NCBI RefSeq assembly: GCF_002837275.1
Contig: NZ_NXIF01000023.1
Span: 1 to 64,000 of the forward strand
DNA length: 64,000 nt
Direction: 5' to 3'
Origin: Malaciobacter halophilus
Lineage (GTDB): Bacteria > Campylobacterota > Campylobacteria > Campylobacterales > Arcobacteraceae
In this document: in pieces, positions 38,523 to 46,487 of the stretch
Position numbering within the stretch: the first letter of the stretch is position 1
How the letters are laid out: each line of letters begins with the position of its first letter
Notes under the pieces: model-generated
What the model saw: only the letters and a program-made list of their open reading frames with translations
Databases searched by the model: none
What the model was told of the DNA's origin: nothing
Translations under genes and position numbers: made by a program

Positions 38523-39311
38523 ATTAACTTAAAAGATTTTTTTATAAAAGAACTATCTTATAAAAAGCAAGACTCTTTAGATAAAAGAGTTTATGCTTTT
38601 AATTTAACTATTTTAATAGTTGTTGTTTTTTCAGTTTTATATTTTATGTTTTCAAATGTAAATTATAATTTTAATTGGGATAGTGTTTTTGAGTATAGAC
38701 AAAAGTTTATAGATGGTTTTTTGATGACTATTATAATATCAATTTTTGCACTTATTTTAAGTTTTATAATTGGTCTATTTTTTGCATATGCTCAAAACTC
38801 TAAACTAATCTTTTTAAGATTTATAGCAAGATTTTATATTGAAATAATTAGAGGAACTCCTTTACTTGTACAAATATTAATCTTTTTTTATGTCTTTGCA
38901 AATAATTTAGGATTTGAAAATAGATATATAGTTGGTGTTTTTATTTTAGCAATATTCTCTGGTGCATATGTATGTGAGATTATTAGAGCTGCAATTGAAT
39001 CAATTGAAGTAGAACAGTATGAAACAAGTATAAGTTTAGGAATGAGCAACTATGAAATGTATAGATATATAATCTTTCCACAAGCTTTTAAAAGAATGCT
39101 TCCTGCTTTAACAGGACAATTTGCTACAATAATTAAAGACTCTTCTTTATTATCAATAATTTCTATTTCTGAGTTTACTATGAATGCACAAGAAGTAAAT
39201 GCTTATACTTACTCTACTCTTGAAAGTTATATACCTTTAGCTTTAGGATACTTATTACTTACATATCCAATATCTTTTTATACAAATAGACTAGAAAAAA
39301 GCATTAAATGA
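38523..39311 (+). CDS. Amino-acid ABC transporter permease, ATT start
   Basis: BPD permease of 262 aa. The first in-frame ATG (38646) would drop 41 residues including the first membrane helix (about 26-42, NLTILIVVVFSVLYFMF). In frame directly after the binding-protein stop there is ATT at 38523, with AGGAG 6 nt before it, giving a start INLKDFFIKEL; no ATG/GTG/TTG exists in frame between. The EAA-type cytoplasmic loop is QYETSISLGMSNYEMYRYIIFPQAFKRMLP (position about 180-210). It works with the lipoprotein; the ATPase must be elsewhere. Confidence 0.88.
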   Translation: MNLKDFFIKELSYKKQDSLDKRVYAFNLTILIVVVFSVLYFMFSNVNYNFNWDSVFEYRQKFIDGFLMTIIISIFALILSFIIGLFFAYAQNSKLIFLRFIARFYIEIIRGTPLLVQILIFFYVFANNLGFENRYIVGVFILAIFSGAYVCEIIRAAIESIEVEQYETSISLGMSNYEMYRYIIFPQAFKRMLPALTGQFATIIKDSSLLSIISISEFTMNAQEVNAYTYSTLESYIPLALGYLLLTYPISFYTNRLEKSIK

Positions 39312-39346
39312 CAAAAAAATACCTTTACAACTTAGAAGATTTATGA

Positions 39347-39385
39347 TACAATTTCCTAAATAAGACAAATTATGTCCTATTTAGG
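39347..39385 (+). promoter_or_regulatory. sufB promoter with inverted-repeat operator overlapping the Shine-Dalgarno
   Basis: TACAAT (39347-39352) is the -10 candidate. Right after it is a 13-5-13 inverted repeat (39355-39367 and 39373-39385, one mismatch) with core TAAGACA-aatta-TGTCCTA at 39361-39379. The right arm ends inside AGGAG (39383-39387), the sufB Shine-Dalgarno, so the hairpin would hide it. The core matches sites before nifS and selO. Confidence 0.65.
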
Positions 39386-39392
39386 AGTTTTT

Positions 39393-40826
39393 ATGAAAAA
39401 TGAAACAATAAACAACGTTATACAAAACGATTATAGCCTAGGGTTTGAAACAATAGTAAATAGTGAAACTTTCCCAAAAGGCTTAAATGAAGATGTTATT
39501 AAAGCAATATCAGCTAAAAAAGAGGAGCCTGAGTGGCTACTTGAATTTAGACTTAAAGCTTACAAAAAATGGCTTACTATGGAAGAACCAAACTGGGCAA
39601 AACTAGGTTATGATAAAATTGACTATCAAGATATTTCATACTTTTCTGCACCTAAAAAACCACTTGGTTCATTGGATGAAGTGGACCCAGAGATTTTAAA
39701 AACATATGAAAAATTAGGTATTCCACTTGAAGAACAAAAAAAACTTGCAGGGGTTGCTGTTGATGCTGTATTTGATTCAGTATCTGTTAAAACTACATTT
39801 CAAGAAGAGCTTGAGCAATTAGGAATAATTTTCTGTTCTATATCAGAAGCAGCAAATAAATATCCAGATTTACTAAAAAAATATTTAGCTTCAGTTGTTC
39901 CTTATAGTGATAACTATTTTGCAACATTAAATAGTGCAGTTTTTACAGATGGAAGTTTTGTTTATATTCCAAAAGACACAAGATGTCCTATGGAATTATC
40001 AACTTACTTTAGAATAAATGCTTTAAATACTGGACAGTTTGAAAGAACATTAATTATTGCAGATGAAGGAAGTTATGTATCATATAATGAAGGATGTTCA
40101 GCACCTATTAGAGATGATAGTCAACTTCATGCAGCAGTAGTTGAATTAGTAGCACTTAAAGATGCGCATATAAAGTATTCTACAATTCAAAACTGGTATC
40201 CAGGGGATAAAGATGGTAAAGGTGGAATTTTAAATTTTGTTACCAAAAGAGGTATTTGCAAAGGTGATAACTCAAAAATATCTTGGACTCAAGTTGAAAC
40301 AGGCTCACTTGTAACATGGAAATATCCTTCATGTATATTAAAAGGAAATAATAGTAGTGGTGAGTTTTATTCAGTTGCACTTACTTCACTTGCTCAACAA
40401 GCTGATACAGGTACAAAAATGATTCACATAGGTGAAAATACTAAATCAACAATTATCTCAAAAGGTATATCAGCACTAAAAGGCTCAAATGCTTATAGAG
40501 GTTTAGTAAAAGTTGCAAAAAGTGCAAAAAATGCAAGAAATATTTCATCTTGTGACTCTTTATTGATTGGTTCTAACTGCTCTGCACATACATATCCATA
40601 TCAAGATATTAAAAATTCAAGTGCTAAAATTGAGCATGAAGCAACTACATCAAAAATATCTGATGAACAACTATTTTATATTAGACAAAGAGGAATAAGT
40701 GAAGAAAATGCCGTATCTTTAATAGTAAATGGTTTTTGTAAAGATGTTTTAGAAGAGTTACCAATGGAGTTCGCAGTTGAAGCAAAAGCGCTTCTTGATG
40801 TATCATTAGAAGGTAGTGTTGGATAA
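39393..40826 (+). CDS. sufB: Fe-S cluster assembly protein SufB
   Basis: Scaffold protein of 477 aa in the SufBC2D complex. SufB blocks seen: [80 protein letters not shown] and [16 protein letters not shown] longer reading from 39372 starts inside the operator; AGGAG is properly spaced only to the ATG at 39393. First gene of the suf operon. Confidence 0.96.
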   Translation: MKNETINNVIQNDYSLGFETIVNSETFPKGLNEDVIKAISAKKEEPEWLLEFRLKAYKKWLTMEEPNWAKLGYDKIDYQDISYFSAPKKPLGSLDEVDPEILKTYEKLGIPLEEQKKLAGVAVDAVFDSVSVKTTFQEELEQLGIIFCSISEAANKYPDLLKKYLASVVPYSDNYFATLNSAVFTDGSFVYIPKDTRCPMELSTYFRINALNTGQFERTLIIADEGSYVSYNEGCSAPIRDDSQLHAAVVELVALKDAHIKYSTIQNWYPGDKDGKGGILNFVTKRGICKGDNSKISWTQVETGSLVTWKYPSCILKGNNSSGEFYSVALTSLAQQADTGTKMIHIGENTKSTIISKGISALKGSNAYRGLVKVAKSAKNARNISSCDSLLIGSNCSAHTYPYQDIKNSSAKIEHEATTSKISDEQLFYIRQRGISEENAVSLIVNGFCKDVLEELPMEFAVEAKALLDVSLEGSVG

Positions 40827-40840
40827 AAGAGAGGTTAAAA

Positions 40841-41596
40841 ATGTTAAGTATAAAAAATTTAAATGTAAATATAGCAAATAAAGAGATTTTAAAAGATTTT
40901 AATTTAGATATTAAAGAAGGTGAAGTTCACGTAATAATGGGAACAAATGGAGTAGGTAAATCTACACTTGTAAAAGCTTTAAGTGACCACTATGATTGTG
41001 AAGTTACAAAAGGTGAAGTAACTTTTAAAGGTAAAAATCTATTAGAACTTGATGCTAGTGAACGAGCAAATGAAGGTATATTTATGAGCTTTCAAAATCC
41101 AGTTGAAGTTCATGGAGTAAATAATATGTACTTTTTAAAAAGTGCAGTAAATGAAAAAAGAGCTTATAAAAAACAAGAAGAGGTAAACTCTGCTCAATTT
41201 TTAAAAGAAGTAAAGTCAATCATAAAAGAGTATAATCTAAATGATGAGATTATAAAAAGAAATGTAAATGAAGGTTTTAGTGGAGGAGAAAAAAAGAAAA
41301 ATGAGATGCTTCAACTTTTAGTTTTAAAACCTGAGTTGATTATGCTAGATGAGATTGATTCTGGACTTGATATTGATGCAATAAAACTTGTAGCAAAAGC
41401 AGTTAATTCAATGTTAGATGGCAAACGTTCAGTTTTAATGATTACTCACTATGATAGATTATTAGAGCTAATAAAACCTGATTATGTACATATTTTAAAA
41501 GATGGAAAGATTATTAAATCTGGAGATTACAATCTTGCTTTAGAGCTTCAAAAACGAGGTTTTGAAGGAGTAGGAGAGGATAATGAAAGTAGTTGA
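40841..41596 (+). CDS. sufC: Fe-S assembly ATPase SufC
   Basis: ABC-type ATPase of 251 aa. Walker A GTNGVGKST, Q-loop MSFQNPVEVHGVN, signature FSGGEKKKNE, Walker B LIMLDEIDSGLD, and H-loop ITHYDR. SufC drives conformational changes in the SufBD scaffold. It is 14 nt downstream of sufB and its stop overlaps sufD by 14 nt. Confidence 0.97.
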   Translation: MLSIKNLNVNIANKEILKDFNLDIKEGEVHVIMGTNGVGKSTLVKALSDHYDCEVTKGEVTFKGKNLLELDASERANEGIFMSFQNPVEVHGVNNMYFLKSAVNEKRAYKKQEEVNSAQFLKEVKSIIKEYNLNDEIIKRNVNEGFSGGEKKKNEMLQLLVLKPELIMLDEIDSGLDIDAIKLVAKAVNSMLDGKRSVLMITHYDRLLELIKPDYVHILKDGKIIKSGDYNLALELQKRGFEGVGEDNESS

Positions 41597-42707
41597 AATT
41601 AAAAATTTAAATCATGATATTTTACCAACTAAAAAAGTTGAAGAGTTTAGACACTTCAATATCTACCCTATTTTTGAAAAAGAGTTAGATTTTAGTATAG
41701 AAGAAAATATAGATTTGAATCAATACGCATATTTAAAAGATGAACACTTTTATAATATTTTTTTAATAAATAATGAATTAGTTTTTGAAAATGAGTTAAA
41801 CAACTTTTTAAACGTAGAGTATATAGAGTTTGAAGATAGTGTAAATAGTTTATATAATTTAAACAGCTACTTAAATAATAAAAGTTTAAGTTTAACAATA
41901 AATAAAAGACTTGATAAACCATTAAATATAATCTCTATTTTTAAAGGAGATGATAAATTTTTTACAAACTCTTTAAATATTACAATAAAAGAAGATGTAG
42001 ATATTTTAGAGACATTTCATAATGAATCTTCAAAAAATTTTTTAGTAAGTGCAAATAGAAAATATACAGTTTTAGAAGCTGTAAAAGCAAATATTGCAAA
42101 AATACAAACTTTGCAAGAGGGACAAGTAATTACTAATTATAAAACTTGTTTACAAAAAGATTCAAAATTAAATCTTGTAAATTTAGAGTATAAAGCAAAT
42201 CTATCTTTAAATATCTTTGATAGTAAATTAGAAAATCAAAACTCTATTTTAAATATAGATGGAATAGTAAAAAATAAAGGTGAACAAAGAAGCGGTAATA
42301 TTGCTTTTATTGAACACTTAGCGAAAAATACAACAAGTGATATTAAAATAAAACATCTATTAGATGAAAAAGCCCATTGTCTTTTTGATATAAGTTCAAC
42401 TGTTCAAAACAGTGCAACTTACTCAAAAGCTTTTCAAAATAGCCAAACAATTATTTTAAGTGATGATGCAAAAATAAATGCAAACCCAAGACTTCAGATT
42501 TATGTTGATGAATTAGAAGCAGCACATGGTGCAAGTTGTGGTACACTAAATGAAGATGAATTATACTATTTATGTTCAAGAGGTATTAGTAAACAAAAAG
42601 CAAAAGAGATGATTATTGACTCTATTGAGTTAAAAGTAATTAAACAAATTGAGTTAAAAGCTATAAGAAGATACATCAAAAACTTAAAAAGGCTAAGCCA
42701 TGTATAA
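41583..42707 (+). CDS. sufD: Fe-S cluster assembly protein SufD
   Basis: SufD paralogue of SufB, 374 aa. The C-terminal half shows the family: NPRLQIYVDELEAAHGASCGTLNEDELYYLCSRGISKQKAKEMI. It forms the SufBC2D scaffold. The N-terminal half is divergent, as usual for Campylobacterota-like SufD. Overlaps sufC by 14 nt and sufS by 8 nt. Confidence 0.93.
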   Translation: MKVVEIKNLNHDILPTKKVEEFRHFNIYPIFEKELDFSIEENIDLNQYAYLKDEHFYNIFLINNELVFENELNNFLNVEYIEFEDSVNSLYNLNSYLNNKSLSLTINKRLDKPLNIISIFKGDDKFFTNSLNITIKEDVDILETFHNESSKNFLVSANRKYTVLEAVKANIAKIQTLQEGQVITNYKTCLQKDSKLNLVNLEYKANLSLNIFDSKLENQNSILNIDGIVKNKGEQRSGNIAFIEHLAKNTTSDIKIKHLLDEKAHCLFDISSTVQNSATYSKAFQNSQTIILSDDAKINANPRLQIYVDELEAAHGASCGTLNEDELYYLCSRGISKQKAKEMIIDSIELKVIKQIELKAIRRYIKNLKRLSHV

Positions 42708-43884
42708 AAAAGATTTTCCTTTTTTTGAAAATAGTAGTGTTACATATCTTGATAATGCAGCTACAACACAAAAACCAAAAGAGGTTATAAATAAAGTAGT
42801 AGATTATTATACACACTTTTGTTCAAATACTCACAGAAGTAATCATGGAGATGCAAACAAAGCTACAAAAGAGTTTGAAGCTACAAGAGAAACTTTAAAA
42901 ACTTTTATAAATGCAACATACACAAAAGAGATAATCTTTACAAAAGGAGTAAGTGAGTGTTTAAATATGCTCGCTTCTACTTTTGCAAAAGAGTTTAAAA
43001 CTATTATTATATCTTCATTGGAACATCACTCAAATATTACTCCTTGGCATATGCAAGGAAGAAGTTTGCATAAAGGTTTGGAAGTAGTTAATGTAAAACA
43101 GAATTTAGAGTTTGATTTTGAGCATTTTGAAGAACTATTAAAAGCTAATCCAAACTCATTTGTAAGTATTACTCATGTTTCGAATGCTTTTGGTGTTACT
43201 CATGATATAAAAGAAATTGCAAGATTAACACATAAATATGATAGCTATTTACTTGTAGATGCAGCTCAAAGCTTAGCACACTTTAAAGTTGATGTGCAAG
43301 ATTTAGATGTGGATTTTTATGCTATGTCTTCTCATAAAACTTTTGGACCAACAGGAGTTGGAGCTTTATATGTAAAAAAAGAGTTACTTGAGAAATTACC
43401 TGTTTATCAAACAGGAGGAGCTACAATTAATGATGTTAGTTTTGAAAGAAGTATCATGCTAGATGCACCATATAAATATGAAGCAGGAACACAAAATATT
43501 GCAGGAGTAATTGGCTTTAAAAAAGCACTTGATTATTTAAATAATATCACTTTAAAAAAAGTGCATGAAGTAGAAAATGAACTTTACTATTATTTACATA
43601 ATGAACTAAAAAAGATTGAAGATATTGTTTTATACAACAATACAAAAAATGCAATAGGTAGTAAAAGTTTTAATATAAAAAATATAAATAGTGAAGATAT
43701 TGGAATCTTACTTGACAAAATGCACATAGCAGTAAGAGCTGGTCATCATTGTGCCCAACCAATTATGAAAAAACTAAATATTGATGGTACAATAAGAGTA
43801 AGTATCGCTTTTTATAATACAAAAGAAGATATTGACATCTTTATAAAAGGTTTAAAAAAAGCGATTATGATGCTAAAGGATTAA
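42700..43884 (+). CDS. sufS: Cysteine desulfurase SufS
   Basis: Class II PLP cysteine desulfurase of 394 aa. N-terminal VTYLDNAATTQKPKEV, PLP Lys in MSSHKTFGPTGVGALY, catalytic Cys in RAGHHCAQPIM. It donates sulfur via SufE. A second desulfurase, nifS, is 6 kb away, so this genome has two Fe-S systems. Overlaps sufD by 8 nt. Confidence 0.95.
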   Translation: MYKKDFPFFENSSVTYLDNAATTQKPKEVINKVVDYYTHFCSNTHRSNHGDANKATKEFEATRETLKTFINATYTKEIIFTKGVSECLNMLASTFAKEFKTIIISSLEHHSNITPWHMQGRSLHKGLEVVNVKQNLEFDFEHFEELLKANPNSFVSITHVSNAFGVTHDIKEIARLTHKYDSYLLVDAAQSLAHFKVDVQDLDVDFYAMSSHKTFGPTGVGALYVKKELLEKLPVYQTGGATINDVSFERSIMLDAPYKYEAGTQNIAGVIGFKKALDYLNNITLKKVHEVENELYYYLHNELKKIEDIVLYNNTKNAIGSKSFNIKNINSEDIGILLDKMHIAVRAGHHCAQPIMKKLNIDGTIRVSIAFYNTKEDIDIFIKGLKKAIMMLKD

Positions 43885-43885
43885 G

Positions 43886-44293
43886 ATGGTTGAAAATAGA
43901 ATTGATGAAATAAAAGATGACTTAGAACTTTTTGATGATGATTTACAAAAATATGAATATATAATTGATTTAGGAAAAAGTTTAGAACCACTTGATGAAG
44001 CGCACAAAAAAGATGAAAATCTTGTTCAAGGCTGTACTTCAAAAGTTTGGTTAATTTGTGAAAAAAAAGATGATATTTTAGTATTTAAAGCTGATTCAAA
44101 TGCAGCAATTGTTAAAGGTTTAGTAAAAATACTACTAACAATATTTTCAGGTATGAAGCCTCAAGAAATTGTTGATTTTGATACACAAATCTTACAAAAA
44201 CTAAACCTTCAAGAGATTATTACACCAAATAGACAAAGTGGTGTTCAAGGCATGATAAAAAGAATTAAAGAGTATGCAAATGCCTTTGCTTAA
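43886..44293 (+). CDS. sufE: Sulfur acceptor SufE
   Basis: SufE, 135 aa. Catalytic Cys in LVQGCTSKVWL accepts persulfide from SufS and passes it to SufB. Helical start RIDEIKDDLELFDDDLQKYEYIIDLGKSLEPL is typical. One base after sufS. Confidence 0.93.
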   Translation: MVENRIDEIKDDLELFDDDLQKYEYIIDLGKSLEPLDEAHKKDENLVQGCTSKVWLICEKKDDILVFKADSNAAIVKGLVKILLTIFSGMKPQEIVDFDTQILQKLNLQEIITPNRQSGVQGMIKRIKEYANAFA

Positions 44294-44302
44294 GGAGAAA
44301 AA

Positions 44303-44653
44303 ATGAGCAATTTTACAAAAGAGCAACTAGAAGATGTAGAAAAGAAAATAATATTTAATTTAAAACAAGTATATGACCCAGAAATTCCAGTAAATATATA
44401 TGATTTAGGATTAATATATAAAATAGAAATAGAAGAAAAAGAGCCATATTTACATGCAACTATAACAATGACTCTTACAAGTCCAGCTTGTCCAGTAGCT
44501 GATTCATTGCTAGACCAAGTAAAATATGTAACACAAGCTGTTGATTTAGTTGATGAGGCTTATGTTCATTTAGTATTTGATCCCCCATGGGATAAAGATA
44601 TGATTTCAGAAGAAGGTAAAGATTATCTTATGATGAATGGTACATTAATTTAA
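44303..44653 (+). CDS. MIP18/DUF59 Fe-S maturation protein (SufT-like)
   Basis: 116-aa MIP18 family protein: LKQVYDPEIPVNIYDLGLIYKIE and TMTLTSPACPVADSLLDQV (conserved Cys), then DPPWDKDMIS. SufT-type proteins help deliver Fe-S clusters to targets in SUF systems. A GGAG Shine-Dalgarno lies before the ATG. End of the suf operon; a long inverted repeat follows. Confidence 0.9.
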   Translation: MSNFTKEQLEDVEKKIIFNLKQVYDPEIPVNIYDLGLIYKIEIEEKEPYLHATITMTLTSPACPVADSLLDQVKYVTQAVDLVDEAYVHLVFDPPWDKDMISEEGKDYLMMNGTLI

Positions 44654-44666
44654 ACTATTATATGGC

Positions 44667-44714
44667 TTTAAAAGATTTTATGAGATAATAAATAATCAAA
44701 TAAAATCTTTTAAA
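44667..44714 (+). terminator. Long inverted repeat after suf operon
   Basis: TTTAAAAGATTTTAT (44667-44681) and ATAAAATCTTTTAAA (44700-44714) are perfect 15-bp inverted copies with an 18-nt loop. It is probably the suf terminator; the right arm ends 9 nt before the next ATG. Confidence 0.5.
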
Positions 44715-44723
44715 AGTAGTATT

Positions 44724-44990
44724 ATGGCAAAAAATAAGAAAAAAAGCAGTCCAGTTTTTAAAATTGCAGTTATTATAGTAATTATATCTTTTATATTTTT
44801 AGTTATTAAAGAAGCAACAGGTCTTGGAACTAGTATTTTCTCTCCTGATATAAAAGGAAGTGGTTCTGTAAACAAACATATTCCTCGTGAACTAAGATGG
44901 GAAAAAGCTTTTAGATTTGGAGATGAAAAAGAGGAAAAAGGTGGTCAAAACTTTTTACAATACGAAAGTTCAAAGAATAAGGATAAATAA
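44724..44990 (+). CDS. Hypothetical small membrane protein (88 aa)
   Basis: Unrecognised. A basic N-terminus (MAKNKKKSS) is followed by one hydrophobic helix (about 11-27) and a soluble, charged C-terminal tail with RWEKAFRFGDEKEEK. It would sit in the inner membrane with the tail most likely outside. Codon use fits neighbours. There is no strong Shine-Dalgarno. A 50-aa membrane gene follows after 28 nt. Confidence 0.6.
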   Translation: MAKNKKKSSPVFKIAVIIVIISFIFLVIKEATGLGTSIFSPDIKGSGSVNKHIPRELRWEKAFRFGDEKEEKGGQNFLQYESSKNKDK

Positions 44991-45018
44991 AACTAACAAA
45001 TAGTAAAAAGGAGCTTTT

Positions 45019-45171
45019 ATGGAACTTTTTTACGGAATTTTTATGGTAATAGTTTTTATTATTGCTATAATGCTAAGTTACAAAACTTTTGAATTCACAA
45101 AAACTATGTGGAAGTTTAAAAATAGAAAAAAAGATGGAAGTGAAGATAAAGATTTTAAATATTTTGACTAA
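45019..45171 (+). CDS. Hypothetical 50-aa membrane protein
   Basis: Small gene with AAAAGGAG at 45006-45013 properly spaced to the ATG. MELFYGIFMVIVFIIAIML begins a single membrane helix, followed by a Lys/Asp tail (NRKKDGSEDKDFKYFD). A terminator follows, so it ends a transcript with the preceding 88-aa gene. Function unknown. Confidence 0.6.
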   Translation: MELFYGIFMVIVFIIAIMLSYKTFEFTKTMWKFKNRKKDGSEDKDFKYFD

Positions 45172-45176
45172 AAGAA

Positions 45177-45218
45177 AAAAGTGAAGATTTTATATCTATA
45201 TATATCCTCTTCACTTTT
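45177..45218. terminator. Bidirectional terminator between small membrane gene and efflux operon
   Basis: AAAAGTGAAGA pairs with TCTTCACTTTT (11 bp) across a 20-nt loop; T tails on both sides of convergent genes. Confidence 0.6.
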
Positions 45219-45236
45219 AAAAATAGAGCTAAATTT

Positions 45237-46478
45237 TTATTTTAAACTTTTTTCAAAAACTCTATCAAGTTTTACAATTGCTAAAAATTTATCATAATAT
45301 GCTTGATAAAACTTCTGTTTAGCATTTGTAAGCAAATAGTTAGCATCTGTTAAATCAGTAGGTTTTACAATACCTTCTTCATATTTATTATTTACAATTT
45401 TATAGTTTTCTTTTGCTTGAACTAATGCAAGTTTTGCACTATCATAGTTTAAATTAGCAACTTCTAAATCACTTTTAGCTTTTTGATATTGAAGTTTAAT
45501 GTCTAATTTTGTTTTTTCTAGTTGCTCTTTTAATTGACGCATTTTCAATCTATTTATATCAATATTTGAGTACTTTACTCCACCATTATATAAATTCCAT
45601 TTTAATTGAACTTGCGCTACTTTTTGGTCATCTGGCTCTAAATCTTTTGGCATAGAGTCATCACCATATTTATTATAAGATAAAGAAGCATCAATAGATG
45701 GTAAAAACTCACCCTTTGTTGAATCAACCTTTGAATCGATACTTTTTATACTCATTTTTAAGGCCTTGATTTCACTTCTATTATCTAAATAGTCTATTTT
45801 ATAACTATTTTTTGTAATAATCTTATCATCTAGTTCTTTTATAGTTTGATTTTGCAAGTCAATTCCGCCAAGAATATTACTTAACTCATATCTTGCAATT
45901 TTCAAATCACTAATCGCTCGTGTAAGATTTTGTTTGGCATCTAACATCTTTACTTGAATATCAAGTAAATCATTTTTTGCAATAAGACCTTGTTCAAATC
46001 TATTTTTTGAGTCTTCATACTGTTTTTTAAATAATTTATATGCAATTTCATATGTACTTTTGTTTTTTCTTTTATTTAAAAACTCAATATATGCTGTTTT
46101 AGTATTATAAACAATATCTTGCTTAAATGCAAAAAGTGTTAAGTTACTAGCTTTTGCATTATATTTTGCACTTTTTACAAGATTATAGTCCGAAAAACCA
46201 TTAAAAAGATTATATGATAATACTGCACTTGCACTTGAGTCTCTTTTTAAACTATTCTGTGTTTTGCTTCTATCTGTATAAGTATATGACAAATCAAGTT
46301 TTGGTTTAAAACCTGATTTGTTTAACTCTATATTCTCTTTGGCTTCATCATATTCATAAAACTTCTGTTTTAATTCATTATTATTTTTTAGTGCAAGATT
46401 TACTGCACTATTTATATCTAAAGCATTTGCATTTATTATAAATAGTGTACTTAATAATACTATACTTCTTTTTATCAT
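45237..46478 (-). CDS. TolC-family outer-membrane efflux protein
   Basis: Outer-membrane factor of 413 aa. Signal peptide (IVLLSTLFIINANA, 1-19), then two OEP repeats of long helices (NRFEQGLIAKNDLLDIQVKML and NNKYEEGIVKPTDLTDANYLL are the two structural-repeat hairpins). It forms the exit duct for the RND pump. 9 nt downstream of the RND gene, last of the operon. The TetR gene heads the operon. Confidence 0.9.
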   Translation of the reverse strand: MIKRSIVLLSTLFIINANALDINSAVNLALKNNNELKQKFYEYDEAKENIELNKSGFKPKLDLSYTYTDRSKTQNSLKRDSSASAVLSYNLFNGFSDYNLVKSAKYNAKASNLTLFAFKQDIVYNTKTAYIEFLNKRKNKSTYEIAYKLFKKQYEDSKNRFEQGLIAKNDLLDIQVKMLDAKQNLTRAISDLKIARYELSNILGGIDLQNQTIKELDDKIITKNSYKIDYLDNRSEIKALKMSIKSIDSKVDSTKGEFLPSIDASLSYNKYGDDSMPKDLEPDDQKVAQVQLKWNLYNGGVKYSNIDINRLKMRQLKEQLEKTKLDIKLQYQKAKSDLEVANLNYDSAKLALVQAKENYKIVNNKYEEGIVKPTDLTDANYLLTNAKQKFYQAYYDKFLAIVKLDRVFEKSLK

Positions 46479-46487
46479 GCTATTTCC

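Noticed and set aside
44667-44714. Insertion-element inverted ends
   Set aside because: The inverted repeats enclose only 18 nt and no transposase is near; a terminator or hairpin is the simpler reading.
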